Source of the DNA: an uncultured Lachnospiraceae bacterium
GTDB taxonomy: Bacteria; Bacillota; Clostridia; Lachnospirales; Lachnospiraceae
NCBI GenBank assembly: GCA_910587765.1
Contig: CAJUNR010000011.1
Location: forward strand, 2,295-66,294
Direction of reading: 5' to 3'
Length of the DNA: 64,000 bases
The notes beneath the pieces are model-generated. The model worked only from the letters and a program-made list of their open reading frames with translations. It had not been told where the DNA came from and did not search any database. This document shows, piece by piece, positions 41,924 to 50,582 of this stretch. The stretch's first letter is position 1. Each line of letters starts with the position of its first letter. The translations under genes were made by a program, and so were the position numbers.

Positions 41924-43045
41924 ATGGATGAGAGAATCAGAACACTGGCGGATGGGCTGGTCAATTATTCCTGTCAGGTAAAGGCGGGAGATAGGGTTTA
42001 TCTGCACTATACGGGAGAGAGCACGAGGCCGCTGGCGAAAGAGCTGGTGCGCGCGGTCTACAGGGCGGGAGGCGTGCCGTTCGTTCACTATACGGATCCG
42101 CAGCTTCAGAGGCTCCAGATTATGGAGTGCACGAGAGAGCAGATGGAACTGATGGCAAAGGTGGACGCGCTGGAGATGTCGAACATGGACTGCTACATCG
42201 CCGTGCGCGGGAGCGGAAACGTCTCGGAGTTGTCCGATGTGCCGGCGGACCGGATGGCGCTGTATGAGAAATATTATGTCACCCCGGTGCACCACGATAT
42301 CCGTGTGCCGAAAACCCGCTGGGTCGTGCTGCGCTACCCGAACGACGCCATGGCCCAGTTGTCAGGAACGAGCACCGAGGCGTTTGAGGATTTTTACTTC
42401 CGGGTATGCAATCTGGATTACGGGCGGATGGAAGCGGCCATGCGGCCGTTGGTGGAGTTGATGGAACGGACGGACCGGGTACGGATTACGGGACCGGGTA
42501 CGGATCTTACATTCTCCATCCGGGGAATCCCGGCGGTTCCCTGCGCGGGGAGGATGAATATTCCGGACGGAGAGGTTTTTACCGCGCCGGTGCGGGAGTC
42601 GGTCAACGGGACGCTCAGCTACAATACGCCTTCGGTGTTTCAGGGCTTTACGTATGAGAATATCCGCCTCACGTTCGAGAACGGAAAGATCACGGACGCT
42701 GCGGCGAACGATACGGAGCGCATCAACCGTGTGTTTGACACGGACGAGGGAGCCCGTTATATCGGGGAATTTGCCATCGGAGTAAATCCGTATATTCTCA
42801 GTCCCATGAAAGATACGCTGTTCGACGAGAAGATCATGGGCTCGATCCATTTTACTCCCGGCAACTGCTATGAGGACGCGCCCAACGGCAATCATTCCTC
42901 CATCCACTGGGATCTGGTTCTCATTCAGCGGCCGGAATACGGGGGAGGGGAGATCTGGTTTGACGATGTGCTCGTGCGCAGAGACGGGCGGTTCGTACTG
43001 CCGGAGCTTGCGTGCCTCAACCCGGAGGAGCTTGTGAAAAGATAA
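41924..43045 (+). CDS. M29-family aminopeptidase (AmpS/AmpT type)
   Basis: ATG at 41924 follows CAGGAGGAAG. The product is 373 residues, about the family length. Landmarks: GDRVYLHYTGESTRPLAKEL at the start, IRGIPAVPCAGRMNIPDGEV (first metal ligand region), IGEFAIGVNPYI with the catalytic Glu, and MGSIHFTPGNCYEDAPNGNH SSIHWDLV, whose His and Asp residues bind the metals. It removes N-terminal amino acids from peptides in the cytoplasm. It is 41 bases after the previous gene and is followed by a terminator. Confidence 0.93.
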   Translation: MDERIRTLADGLVNYSCQVKAGDRVYLHYTGESTRPLAKELVRAVYRAGGVPFVHYTDPQLQRLQIMECTREQMELMAKVDALEMSNMDCYIAVRGSGNVSELSDVPADRMALYEKYYVTPVHHDIRVPKTRWVVLRYPNDAMAQLSGTSTEAFEDFYFRVCNLDYGRMEAAMRPLVELMERTDRVRITGPGTDLTFSIRGIPAVPCAGRMNIPDGEVFTAPVRESVNGTLSYNTPSVFQGFTYENIRLTFENGKITDAAANDTERINRVFDTDEGARYIGEFAIGVNPYILSPMKDTLFDEKIMGSIHFTPGNCYEDAPNGNHSSIHWDLVLIQRPEYGGGEIWFDDVLVRRDGRFVLPELACLNPEELVKR

Positions 43046-43050
43046 AAAAA

Positions 43051-43087
43051 GCCTGCTGTCCGTGTTCCGAGCGAAAGGGCAGCAGGC
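43051..43087 (+). terminator. Terminator after the aminopeptidase gene
   Basis: GCCTGCTG and CAGCAGGC form a stem (extended by CC/GG) six bases after the stop. TTTT follows and AAAAAAA precedes. Confidence 0.85.
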
Positions 43088-43110
43088 ATTTTCTTGTATG
43101 AAAGGGAAAG

Positions 43111-43166
43111 CTTAAAAGAATCTTAATAATTTTGCTTCTGTCATCTTAAAAACCGGATGTTATAAC
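43111..43166 (+). promoter_or_regulatory. Direct repeats and promoter of the two-component system
   Basis: CTTAA occurs at 43111, 43122 and 43144, spaced 11 and 22 bases, all in the same orientation. The last overlaps the spacer of a promoter with CTGTCA (43138-43143), 17-base gap and TATAAC (43161-43166). Same-face direct repeats are the usual binding pattern of OmpR-family response regulators, so autoregulation by the gene at 43244 is likely. Confidence 0.55.
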
Positions 43167-43243
43167 AGTAGTTGAAATCCGGAGAAGAGGTGAGGAGCTT
43201 TTGTAGTGAACGGAAAGGCCGGCTGCGGCCGGGGAGGTAAATT

Positions 43244-43930
43244 ATGAACATACTTGTATGCGACGATGATCGCGCGATCGTGGATGCGATAGAAATTTAT
43301 TTGAGTCAGGAGGGCTATACGGTGCTGAAAGCGTACGACGGCCAGGAGGCGGTCGAGATGCTGAAAGAAAACGAGGTGCATCTGCTGATTCTGGATATTA
43401 TGATGCCGCGGCTGGACGGGATCCGCGCGACGATGAAGATCCGGGAGAGCAGTTCGGTGCCGATCATCTTCCTGTCGGCCAAGTCGGAGGATGTGGACAA
43501 AATTCTGGGACTGAACATCGGAGCGGACGATTACATCACGAAACCGTTCAATCCGCTGGAGCTGACCGCGCGGGTGAAATCGCTGCTGCGCCGCTATACG
43601 CAGCTTGGAGCGATCACGGAGAAGACTGCGGTATTCCGGATCGGAGGGCTGTGCGTGGACGACGAGCGCAAGGAAGTGACGGTAGACGGGGAACCCGTGA
43701 AGCTGACGCCGATTGAATACCGGATCCTGCTTCTTCTGGTGCAGAACCCGGGCAGAGTCTTCTCGATCTCTCAGATCTACGAACGTATCTGGAACGAGGA
43801 GGCGATGGGAGGAGACAATACGGTAGCGGTACATATCCGCCATATCCGCGAGAAGATCGAGATCAATCCCAGAGATCCCCGTTATCTGAAAGTCGTCTGG
43901 GGAGTCGGCTACAAGATCGAGAAGCAGTAG
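43244..43930 (+). CDS. OmpR-family response regulator
   Basis: ATG at 43244 follows GGGGAGGT. The product is 228 residues. Receiver domain: NILVCDDDRAIVDAIEIYLS, phosphoacceptor in LLILDIMMPRLDG, then IIFLSAKSEDVDKI and DDYITKPFNPLEL with the conserved Thr/Ser and Lys. The C-terminal winged helix is of the OmpR type (LTPIEYRILLLLVQNPGRVF, VAVHIRHIREKIE). It pairs with the kinase 40 bases downstream. The organisation resembles VanR-type systems of Firmicutes. Confidence 0.95.
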   Translation: MNILVCDDDRAIVDAIEIYLSQEGYTVLKAYDGQEAVEMLKENEVHLLILDIMMPRLDGIRATMKIRESSSVPIIFLSAKSEDVDKILGLNIGADDYITKPFNPLELTARVKSLLRRYTQLGAITEKTAVFRIGGLCVDDERKEVTVDGEPVKLTPIEYRILLLLVQNPGRVFSISQIYERIWNEEAMGGDNTVAVHIRHIREKIEINPRDPRYLKVVWGVGYKIEKQ

Positions 43931-43970
43931 TCCGGGCGCACGGGCGCGGAACTTGAATCAGGAGGTATTT

Positions 43971-45989
43971 ATGGAAAAAAGGGGATATCGGATATTTTTT
44001 GCCTGGGTCCTTGTGCTGGTGAATCTGGCCGCGGCCGCGGCGCTGGCGCTGGGGGTTTCGGCAGGGGTCCAAAGCGGCTACACAGGGAAGATGTGGGAGG
44101 ATGTTCTGCGGGGAAAGCCCTGGCTTGAGTCCGGCCAGTATGAGCATGCGGCGTCGGAGGCCGTCTATCAGGCGATGGAGGCCGCGTCGAGGATCAGCCG
44201 TTTTGAACGGGGCGGGGAGTATGACCCGGAGCGGGTCATCCGGGTCCGGGATTACCTGGATTCGCGGGCGGTTTATGACATGATTCCGCAAAATCAGAAA
44301 GAGGAGGGGATCTGTTACCGGCTGGGGGATCTCTATGAGTGGAGCCTGAAGGGAGCCAGCGTCCATCAGGATGTGCTTCAGGAGGCTTATCGGCCGCTTT
44401 TCTACAACACCATTCAGCAGTACGCCGGCGAGTGCGACGAGGAATACAATGTGGTCGTGAAGCAGATCACGGAGGCTATGGAAATTCTGCGCAAGGACGT
44501 GGCGGAATATCAGAAGATGAAAAAGAACTGGTCGTACGAGTCGGTTAACGTCCGCTTCGCACTGTGGGATCTCGGAAACGGCAATCTTTATACCAATGTA
44601 AAAGAGCTTCAGAAAGAAGAACTGCTTCAGGAGGAGCTGGAACAGTATTTCTACGGCATGGGAAGTTATTATTCCTTCGACAGCCGTACGGCCGGAGTCG
44701 TGCAGAAAAATGTGGGCGACTATTATTCCTACAATACGCATGAGCTCCTGACCGGCTGGAACGCGCATCTGGTGGGAGAGTATCAGGTCTATGTGGGAAT
44801 CGACACTTCGTTTCCGGTGGCGGATTTGTTCGCGCAGGAGAAGCGCGCTTATGAGGAGGGGATGGACCGTCTGCAGGACCGCGTCATGGCGGCCGCGGCC
44901 GGCGCGTGCGTTCTTCTGGCAACCTTTCTGTATCTGTTCTGGAAGCTGGCAGGCTATTTCAGCGGCCTTTTGAGCGAACTGTTTGCGCATGTGGGGATGG
45001 CCGTGCAGGCCTGTATCTTTTTTGCCGGCTATGAGCTGATTCAGATTGCGATCCGGATGCTGCTCGGGGAGAGCGCTCTTACGGATATGGTGCTTGTAAT
45101 CTATAAATTCACGGCGCTGTTTCTGATTCTGTGGGAGGCAGTTCAGCGGCAGAAGCTTCTGGACCGGGTGGAGGCGCTCGCGGCAGGGCAACAGGAGGAG
45201 CAAAGCTGCGCAGAGCATCTGCATCTGGGAAACAAGAGGATGGCCGAAGCGGTCGATCATCTGGGCGAGGGGCTGAGAAACGCGCTTCAGGAGCAGATGA
45301 AGAGCGAGCGGATGAAAGCGGATCTGATCACCAACGTGTCTCATGACTTGAAGACGCCCCTGACGTCGATCATTAATTATGTCGACCTGATGAAGAAAGA
45401 AGAGATCGGCAACCCGAAGGCCAGGGAATATCTGGAGGTTCTGGAGCAGAAGGCGCAGCGCCTGAAGCAGTTGACGGAGGATCTGGTGGAGGCTTCCCGC
45501 GCAAGCTCCGGAAACGTTGTGCTGGAGATTGAAAAAATTGATCTGAGAGAGCTGCTGATGCAGACCGGCGGAGAATTTGAGGAACGCTTTGCCGCAAGGG
45601 GGCTGACGCTGATTGCCGACTATCCGCAGGAGCCGCTGTATGTGGAGGCGGACGGCAGGAAACTGTGGAGAATTATCGAAAATCTGCACCGCAATGTGGA
45701 AAAATACGCGCTGCCGCAGACCCGGGTTTATCTGGAACTGAAGGCGGAGGGGGACCGGGCGCTCATGTCGATGAAGAACATCTCGGAACAGCCGCTGAAT
45801 ATTTCCGCAGAGGAACTGATGGAGCGTTTCACCAGAGGGGACGAGTCCCGCAGCACGGAAGGCAGCGGGCTGGGACTGTCGATTGCCAGAGACCTGACGG
45901 AGCTGCAGGAGGGAACGTTTACGGTGAGCCTGGACGCAGATTTGTTTAAGGTTTATCTGACCTTTCCGCTTGCAAAAAAAGAAGACTGA
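43971..45989 (+). CDS. Sensor histidine kinase, multi-helix sensor
   Basis: ATG at 43971 lies six bases after AGGAGG. The product is 672 residues. One N-terminal helix (FFAWVLVLVNLAAAAALALG) precedes an extracellular sensor domain of about 270 residues. Three more helices follow between about 300 and 395 (AAAAGACVLLATFLYLFWKL; IFFAGYELIQIAI; YKFTALFLILWEAV). The kinase core has His458 in NVSHDLKTPLTSIINY, and then a catalytic domain with IIENLHRNVEKYA (N box) and STEGSGLGLSIARDL (G box). The large ectodomain is not recognised and the signal is unknown. Confidence 0.93.
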   Translation: MEKRGYRIFFAWVLVLVNLAAAAALALGVSAGVQSGYTGKMWEDVLRGKPWLESGQYEHAASEAVYQAMEAASRISRFERGGEYDPERVIRVRDYLDSRAVYDMIPQNQKEEGICYRLGDLYEWSLKGASVHQDVLQEAYRPLFYNTIQQYAGECDEEYNVVVKQITEAMEILRKDVAEYQKMKKNWSYESVNVRFALWDLGNGNLYTNVKELQKEELLQEELEQYFYGMGSYYSFDSRTAGVVQKNVGDYYSYNTHELLTGWNAHLVGEYQVYVGIDTSFPVADLFAQEKRAYEEGMDRLQDRVMAAAAGACVLLATFLYLFWKLAGYFSGLLSELFAHVGMAVQACIFFAGYELIQIAIRMLLGESALTDMVLVIYKFTALFLILWEAVQRQKLLDRVEALAAGQQEEQSCAEHLHLGNKRMAEAVDHLGEGLRNALQEQMKSERMKADLITNVSHDLKTPLTSIINYVDLMKKEEIGNPKAREYLEVLEQKAQRLKQLTEDLVEASRASSGNVVLEIEKIDLRELLMQTGGEFEERFAARGLTLIADYPQEPLYVEADGRKLWRIIENLHRNVEKYALPQTRVYLELKAEGDRALMSMKNISEQPLNISAEELMERFTRGDESRSTEGSGLGLSIARDLTELQEGTFTVSLDADLFKVYLTFPLAKKED

Positions 45990-46018
45990 GGTTTCCGGAA
46001 AAAAGTTGCGTAAAGACA

Positions 46019-46056
46019 TTGAAAAAGAGGCCGTTCAATTGTATAATCGTATACAA
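46019..46056 (+). promoter_or_regulatory. Promoter and overlapping operator of the aconitase-family gene
   Basis: TTGAAA (46019-46024), 17-base spacer, TATAAT (46042-46047). TTGTATA-ATCG-TATACAA (46039-46056) is a perfect inverted repeat lying across the -10 box, of the TTGTATAC type bound by GntR/FCD regulators. A repressor here would block polymerase directly. Confidence 0.75.
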
Positions 46057-46088
46057 TTAGTAAATACATATGCAGTTTGGAGGTATCT

Positions 46089-48374
46089 ATGATTGAATTA
46101 TACAACGGCGGAGCTTATGTGCTGAATGGCAAGGAGATCGTGGCGGATACGGCGGAGGCTTCCGCGGTGCTGGCCGGGAAGATGGCGGAGGTTCCCTCCC
46201 GGGAGGAGGCCCGCAGGCAGACGATTGCGTACGGGATTCTCAGGGAGCATAATACATCGGGAGACATGGAAAAACTCCGGATCCGGTTTGACAAACTGAC
46301 GTCACACGACATCACTTACGTCGGGATTATCCAGACGGCGAGAGCCTCGGGACTTACAAAATTTCCGGTGCCCTACGTGCTGACCAACTGTCATAACAGC
46401 CTGTGCGCGGTGGGCGGTACGATCAATGAGGACGATCATATGTTCGGGCTGACCTGCGCGAAGAAGTACGGCGGCGTCTATGTGCCCCCGCATCAGGCGG
46501 TGATTCATCAGTACGCCAGGGAGATGCTCGCCGGCGGCGGAGAGATGATTCTTGGTTCGGACAGCCATACCCGTTACGGAGCGCTGGGTACCATGGCGAT
46601 GGGAGAAGGCGGTCCGGAACTGGTGAAGCAGCTTCTGAATCAGACTTACGACATTTCAATGCCGGGAGTTGTCGGCGTGTATCTGACCGGCGAGCCGGTG
46701 CGCGGGGTAGGTCCCCAGGACGTGGCTCTGGCGATTATCCGCGCGGTCTTCGACTGCGGTTATGTGAACAACAAGGTGATGGAGTTTATCGGCGACGGCG
46801 TGTCGCGCCTGAGCGCGGATTTTAGAATCGGTATCGACGTGATGACGACGGAGACGACCTGCCTTTCCTCTATCTGGAAAACGGATGAGACGATCCGCGA
46901 ATTTTATGAGATTCATGGACGGGAGGAAGCGTACAGGGAACTGAATCCGGGAGCCGTGGCTTATTATGACGGTATGATCGTGGTCGACCTGAGCAGCATC
47001 CGGCCGATGATCGCCATGCCCTTCCATCCGAGCAACGCTTACACGATTGAAGAACTGAACGCGAACCTCATGGACATTCTGGCAGACTGCGAGGCGCGCG
47101 CGTGTGTGAGTCTGGGCGAACAATCCGGATTTTCGCTCAGAAACAAGGTGCGGGACGGAAAACTTTATGTAGACCAGGGAATTATCGCCGGATGTGCCGG
47201 CGGCGGCTTTGAAAATATCTGTGCGGCGGCGGATATTCTGGACGGGAAGAGCATCGGAGCCGACGAATTTACTCTCAGCGTTTACCCGGCTTCCATGCCG
47301 GTCTATATGGAACTGGTGAAGAACGGTTCCGCCGCCATGCTGATGCAGACCGGCGCCGTGCTGAAGACGGCGTTCTGCGGTCCCTGTTTCGGAGCGGGAG
47401 ATACGCCGTCCAACAACGGCTTCAGCATCCGCCATTCCACGAGGAATTTCCCCAACCGGGAAGGCTCCAAACTCCAGAACGGGCAGATCGCGTCCGTGGC
47501 GCTGATGGACGCCCGTTCCATCGCGGCGACGGCGGCCAACAAAGGATATCTGACGGCGGCGACGGAACTGGATACGCAGTACCGCAATCCCAAATATGTT
47601 TTCGACCGCCGCATTTATGAGAACCGTGTCTATGACAGCAAAGGAACGGCGGATCCGGAGGTGGAGATTCATTTCGGACCCAATATCAAGGACTGGCCGG
47701 CCATGAGCGCTCTTCCGGAGCACCTGATTCTCAAAGTCGTGTCGGAGATTCACGATCCGGTGACCACGACGGACGAGCTGATTCCGTCCGGGGAGACGTC
47801 CTCCTACCGCTCCAATCCGCTGGGGCTGGCGGAGTTTACGCTTTCCAGAAAGGATCCGGAGTATGTGGGGAAGGCGAAGGCTGTCCAGGCGGCTCAGAAG
47901 GCGGTTGTCGCCGGAGAAAATCCGGTCGAGGCCGTACCGGAACTGAAGCCGGTCTTCGAGGCGGTTCACACCGTGTATCCGCATGTGGACAGGACCAATA
48001 CGGGAATCGGAAGCACGATTTTTGCCGTGAAGCCGGGAGACGGTTCCGCCAGAGAGCAGGCGGCCTCCTGTCAGAAGGTTCTGGGCGGCTGGGCGAACAT
48101 CGCCAACGGCTACGCGACAAAGCGTTACCGCTCCAATCTGATCAACTGGGGAATGCTCCCCTTCCTGATTGAGGAAGGCGAACTTCCCTTTACGAACGGG
48201 GATTATCTGTTCATTCCGGACATTGCCCGGGCGGTGAAAGAGGGCGTGTCGGAGGTGAAAGCCTTTGTGGCCGGAGACGGCCTGAAGGAATTTACCCTGC
48301 GGCTGGGAGAGATGACGACAGACGAGCGTGAGATCATTCTGAAAGGCTGTCTGATCAACTATAACCGGGTATAA
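46089..48374 (+). CDS. Aconitase-family hydratase (YbhJ-like)
   Basis: ATG at 46089 is seven bases after GGAGGT. The product is 761 residues. It resembles the E. coli YbhJ branch of the aconitase family. Iron-sulfur ligands are likely in GIIAGCAGGGFENI and FCGPCFGAGDT, three cysteines. ILGSDSHTRYGALGTMAMGE and NNGFSIRHSTRNFPNREGSK are the substrate-binding signatures. A swivel domain comes last. The reaction, dehydration and rehydration of a hydroxy acid, is expected from the family, but the substrate is unknown. It stands alone, with a GntR-type operator over its promoter, so it may belong to an inducible acid pathway. Confidence 0.88.
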   Translation: MIELYNGGAYVLNGKEIVADTAEASAVLAGKMAEVPSREEARRQTIAYGILREHNTSGDMEKLRIRFDKLTSHDITYVGIIQTARASGLTKFPVPYVLTNCHNSLCAVGGTINEDDHMFGLTCAKKYGGVYVPPHQAVIHQYAREMLAGGGEMILGSDSHTRYGALGTMAMGEGGPELVKQLLNQTYDISMPGVVGVYLTGEPVRGVGPQDVALAIIRAVFDCGYVNNKVMEFIGDGVSRLSADFRIGIDVMTTETTCLSSIWKTDETIREFYEIHGREEAYRELNPGAVAYYDGMIVVDLSSIRPMIAMPFHPSNAYTIEELNANLMDILADCEARACVSLGEQSGFSLRNKVRDGKLYVDQGIIAGCAGGGFENICAAADILDGKSIGADEFTLSVYPASMPVYMELVKNGSAAMLMQTGAVLKTAFCGPCFGAGDTPSNNGFSIRHSTRNFPNREGSKLQNGQIASVALMDARSIAATAANKGYLTAATELDTQYRNPKYVFDRRIYENRVYDSKGTADPEVEIHFGPNIKDWPAMSALPEHLILKVVSEIHDPVTTTDELIPSGETSSYRSNPLGLAEFTLSRKDPEYVGKAKAVQAAQKAVVAGENPVEAVPELKPVFEAVHTVYPHVDRTNTGIGSTIFAVKPGDGSAREQAASCQKVLGGWANIANGYATKRYRSNLINWGMLPFLIEEGELPFTNGDYLFIPDIARAVKEGVSEVKAFVAGDGLKEFTLRLGEMTTDEREIILKGCLINYNRV

Positions 48375-48386
48375 GCCCGGACACAG

Positions 48387-48424
48387 AGCAGGCAGGCGAC
48401 TCCTCCCGGGAGCGCCTGCCTGCT
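48387..48424. terminator. Bidirectional terminator between hydratase and kinase genes
   Basis: AGCAGGCAGGCG and CGCCTGCCTGCT pair perfectly over 12 bases, followed by GCGTTTTGT. It separates two converging genes. Confidence 0.88.
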
Positions 48425-48434
48425 GCGTTTTGTC

Positions 48435-49871
48435 TTATTCCGTGGGTTCTTCGGTATCCGCCCTGCTGAGAGAGAAGATAAATTCCGTGCCTACGCCCTC
48501 GGTGCTGATCACATTGATATTTTCGTTGTGGAGCTGGATGATTTCTTTTACGATCGCCAGCCCCAGTCCGGTTCCTTTCTTGTCCCGGCCCCGGGAGATA
48601 TCCGTCTTATAGAAACGTTCCCATATCTTTTTCAGGCTGTCTTTGGGGATGCCGGCCCCGGTGTCGCGGACCGATACGAACAGCTTCTCATATTTAAGCG
48701 TCGTCTCAACGGTGATCGTCGAGTCGGGCGGACTGAATTTGATGGCGTTGTCGATCAGGTTGTAAAGTACCTGCTGGATTTTTCCCATATCGGCATAGAC
48801 GTAGGATTCCCAGTCCGTGAAAAGCAGCTCAATGGAGATATGACGGGAAGTACAGGTTCCCTCGAAGGTGGCCGCCGTGTTCTTGATGATGGTGTTGATG
48901 TCGAAGCGGGTTTTGCACAGGCGGTTCTGCTTCGGATCCATGGAATTGAGCGTCAAAAGCCCGCTGGTCAGCTTGGTCAGCCGTTCCGTCTCCCGAAGGA
49001 CGATGTTCAGATATTTTTCCTGCATCTCGGACGGGATCGTGCCGTCGAGCATCGCTTCGATATAACCCTTGATGGAGGTCAGAGGGGAACGGAAATCATG
49101 GGAAATGTTGGAAATCAGCTTTCGCTGGTCTTCCTCCTGATCTTTCAGGGATTCCGCCATAAAATCCATGGTGTCCGCCAGAAATCCCAGCTCGTCCTCG
49201 CGGTTCATGTGGATGGGAACACTGTAGTTGCCGAGCGCGTATTCTCCGGCTCCTCTGCGGATCCGGCGTATGGGCAGGATGATCATCAGCCAGTTGGCCG
49301 CCGCAAAGAGAAAGGCGAGTCCCAGAAGGAGGATCATGGTGATGTAGAAAGAGATCAGGTATCCTTCCTTTTCTCTGACGATGACCGACATGGGAGTGTG
49401 GATGGCGATATAGCCCCGCACATGGTAATTATGGGAGACGGGGATCAGGACGCTCAGCGTCTGTTCGGAGAACATGCCGAAGAAATCTTCGGTCATGTAA
49501 TATTTGCCGCCGGGGAGCACGGAGTTGAATTCCGGTATGACCCGGCGTTCCTGCACAGTCCCGGAATCGCCGGAGTCCAGAATCAGTTCCCCGTCCCGGC
49601 TGATCAGCCAGATCCGCGCGTTCAGGTAAGTGTCCAGGGAGGCCAGATGCGAGCGGATGGCAGAGAGCGTATTGCGGTTTTCCTGCTCCTCGAAATAGTT
49701 GACTACATACTGATCGGACAGGTAGATTCCTTCCTGATAGAAGGAAGAGGATTTCGCGGATACGGCGTTCTCCATCATCAGCCGGGAGGTGACGGTGGAG
49801 ATGCACAGAAAGCAGCAGAGTCCGAAGACCAGGAAGGAGAGGAAATATTTGAGGTTCAGAGAGATGCGCAT
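48435..49871 (-). CDS. Sensor histidine kinase with HAMP domain
   Basis: The product is 478 residues. An N-terminal membrane helix (YFLSFLVFGLCCFLCIS), an extracellular domain of about 140 residues and a second helix (YITMILLLGLAFLFAAANWL) lead into a HAMP domain (PIRRIRRGAGEYALGNYSVP). His is in NISHDFRSPLTSIKGY; the ATPase part has LIDNAIKFSPP, DTGAGIPKDSLKKIWERF and GTGLGLAIVKEI. It overlaps the response regulator stop by one base (TAATG), so the pair is translationally coupled. Envelope stress or ligand sensing is usual for this architecture. Confidence 0.95.
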   Translation of the reverse strand: MRISLNLKYFLSFLVFGLCCFLCISTVTSRLMMENAVSAKSSSFYQEGIYLSDQYVVNYFEEQENRNTLSAIRSHLASLDTYLNARIWLISRDGELILDSGDSGTVQERRVIPEFNSVLPGGKYYMTEDFFGMFSEQTLSVLIPVSHNYHVRGYIAIHTPMSVIVREKEGYLISFYITMILLLGLAFLFAAANWLMIILPIRRIRRGAGEYALGNYSVPIHMNREDELGFLADTMDFMAESLKDQEEDQRKLISNISHDFRSPLTSIKGYIEAMLDGTIPSEMQEKYLNIVLRETERLTKLTSGLLTLNSMDPKQNRLCKTRFDINTIIKNTAATFEGTCTSRHISIELLFTDWESYVYADMGKIQQVLYNLIDNAIKFSPPDSTITVETTLKYEKLFVSVRDTGAGIPKDSLKKIWERFYKTDISRGRDKKGTGLGLAIVKEIIQLHNENINVISTEGVGTEFIFSLSRADTEEPTE

Positions 49872-50566
49872 TATTTCACCTCGAACTTGTAGCCGATTCC
49901 CCAGACCGTCGCCAGCCGCCAGGCTTCGTGATCCTTGATCTTTTCCCGCAGCCTTTTGATGTGCACGTCGACCGTGCGGGTGTCTCCGATGTATTCATAG
50001 CCCCAGATATGGTCCAGAAGCTGCTCTCTTGTGAATACCTGATTCGGAGAGGAGGCGAGAAAATAGAGAAGCTCCAGTTCCTTGGGCGGCATATCCACGG
50101 TTTTGTCCCGGTAAACGACAGAGTAGTTGCTCTGGTTGATGATCAGATCCGGGTACTGTACCACTTTGGAGGCCGGAGCGCTGTCTGTTCTGGCCGGCTG
50201 GAACCGGCGCAGCACGGCCTTCACTCTCGCGACCAGTTCCTTGGAATCAAAGGGCTTGATCATGTAGTCGTCTGCTCCCAGTTCCAGTCCCAGGACCTTG
50301 TCAAAGACTTCTCCCTTGGCGGAAAGCATAATGATCGGGACGTCGGAGCGGGAGCGGATATCCCGGCAGACCTGATAGCCGTCGATGCCCGGAAGCATCA
50401 GATCGAGAAGGATCAGATTCGGCCGGAACGTATTGAATACCTGCAGCGCCTGTTCTCCGTCTTCCACGATCTGTACCTCATAAAATTCCTTGGTCAGATA
50501 GAGGGAGATCAGTTCGGCAATATTTGCATCATCGTCTACGATGAGTATTTTCTGCTTGGATGGCAT
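49871..50566 (-). CDS. OmpR-family response regulator (second system)
   Basis: ATG at 50566 follows AAAGGAG by seven bases; the longer frame would overlap mutS2 and lacks a ribosome site. The product is 231 residues with receiver motifs KILIVDDDANIAELISLYLT, LILLDLMLPGIDG, IIMLSAKGE and DDYMIKPFDSKEL, and a winged helix (MPPKELELLYFLASSPNQVF, VDVHIKRLREKI). It is encoded 16 bases after mutS2 and shares its direction, so it may be read from the mutS2 promoter. Confidence 0.95.
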   Translation of the reverse strand: MPSKQKILIVDDDANIAELISLYLTKEFYEVQIVEDGEQALQVFNTFRPNLILLDLMLPGIDGYQVCRDIRSRSDVPIIMLSAKGEVFDKVLGLELGADDYMIKPFDSKELVARVKAVLRRFQPARTDSAPASKVVQYPDLIINQSNYSVVYRDKTVDMPPKELELLYFLASSPNQVFTREQLLDHIWGYEYIGDTRTVDVHIKRLREKIKDHEAWRLATVWGIGYKFEVK

Positions 50567-50582
50567 GGAAATCTCCTTTGTG

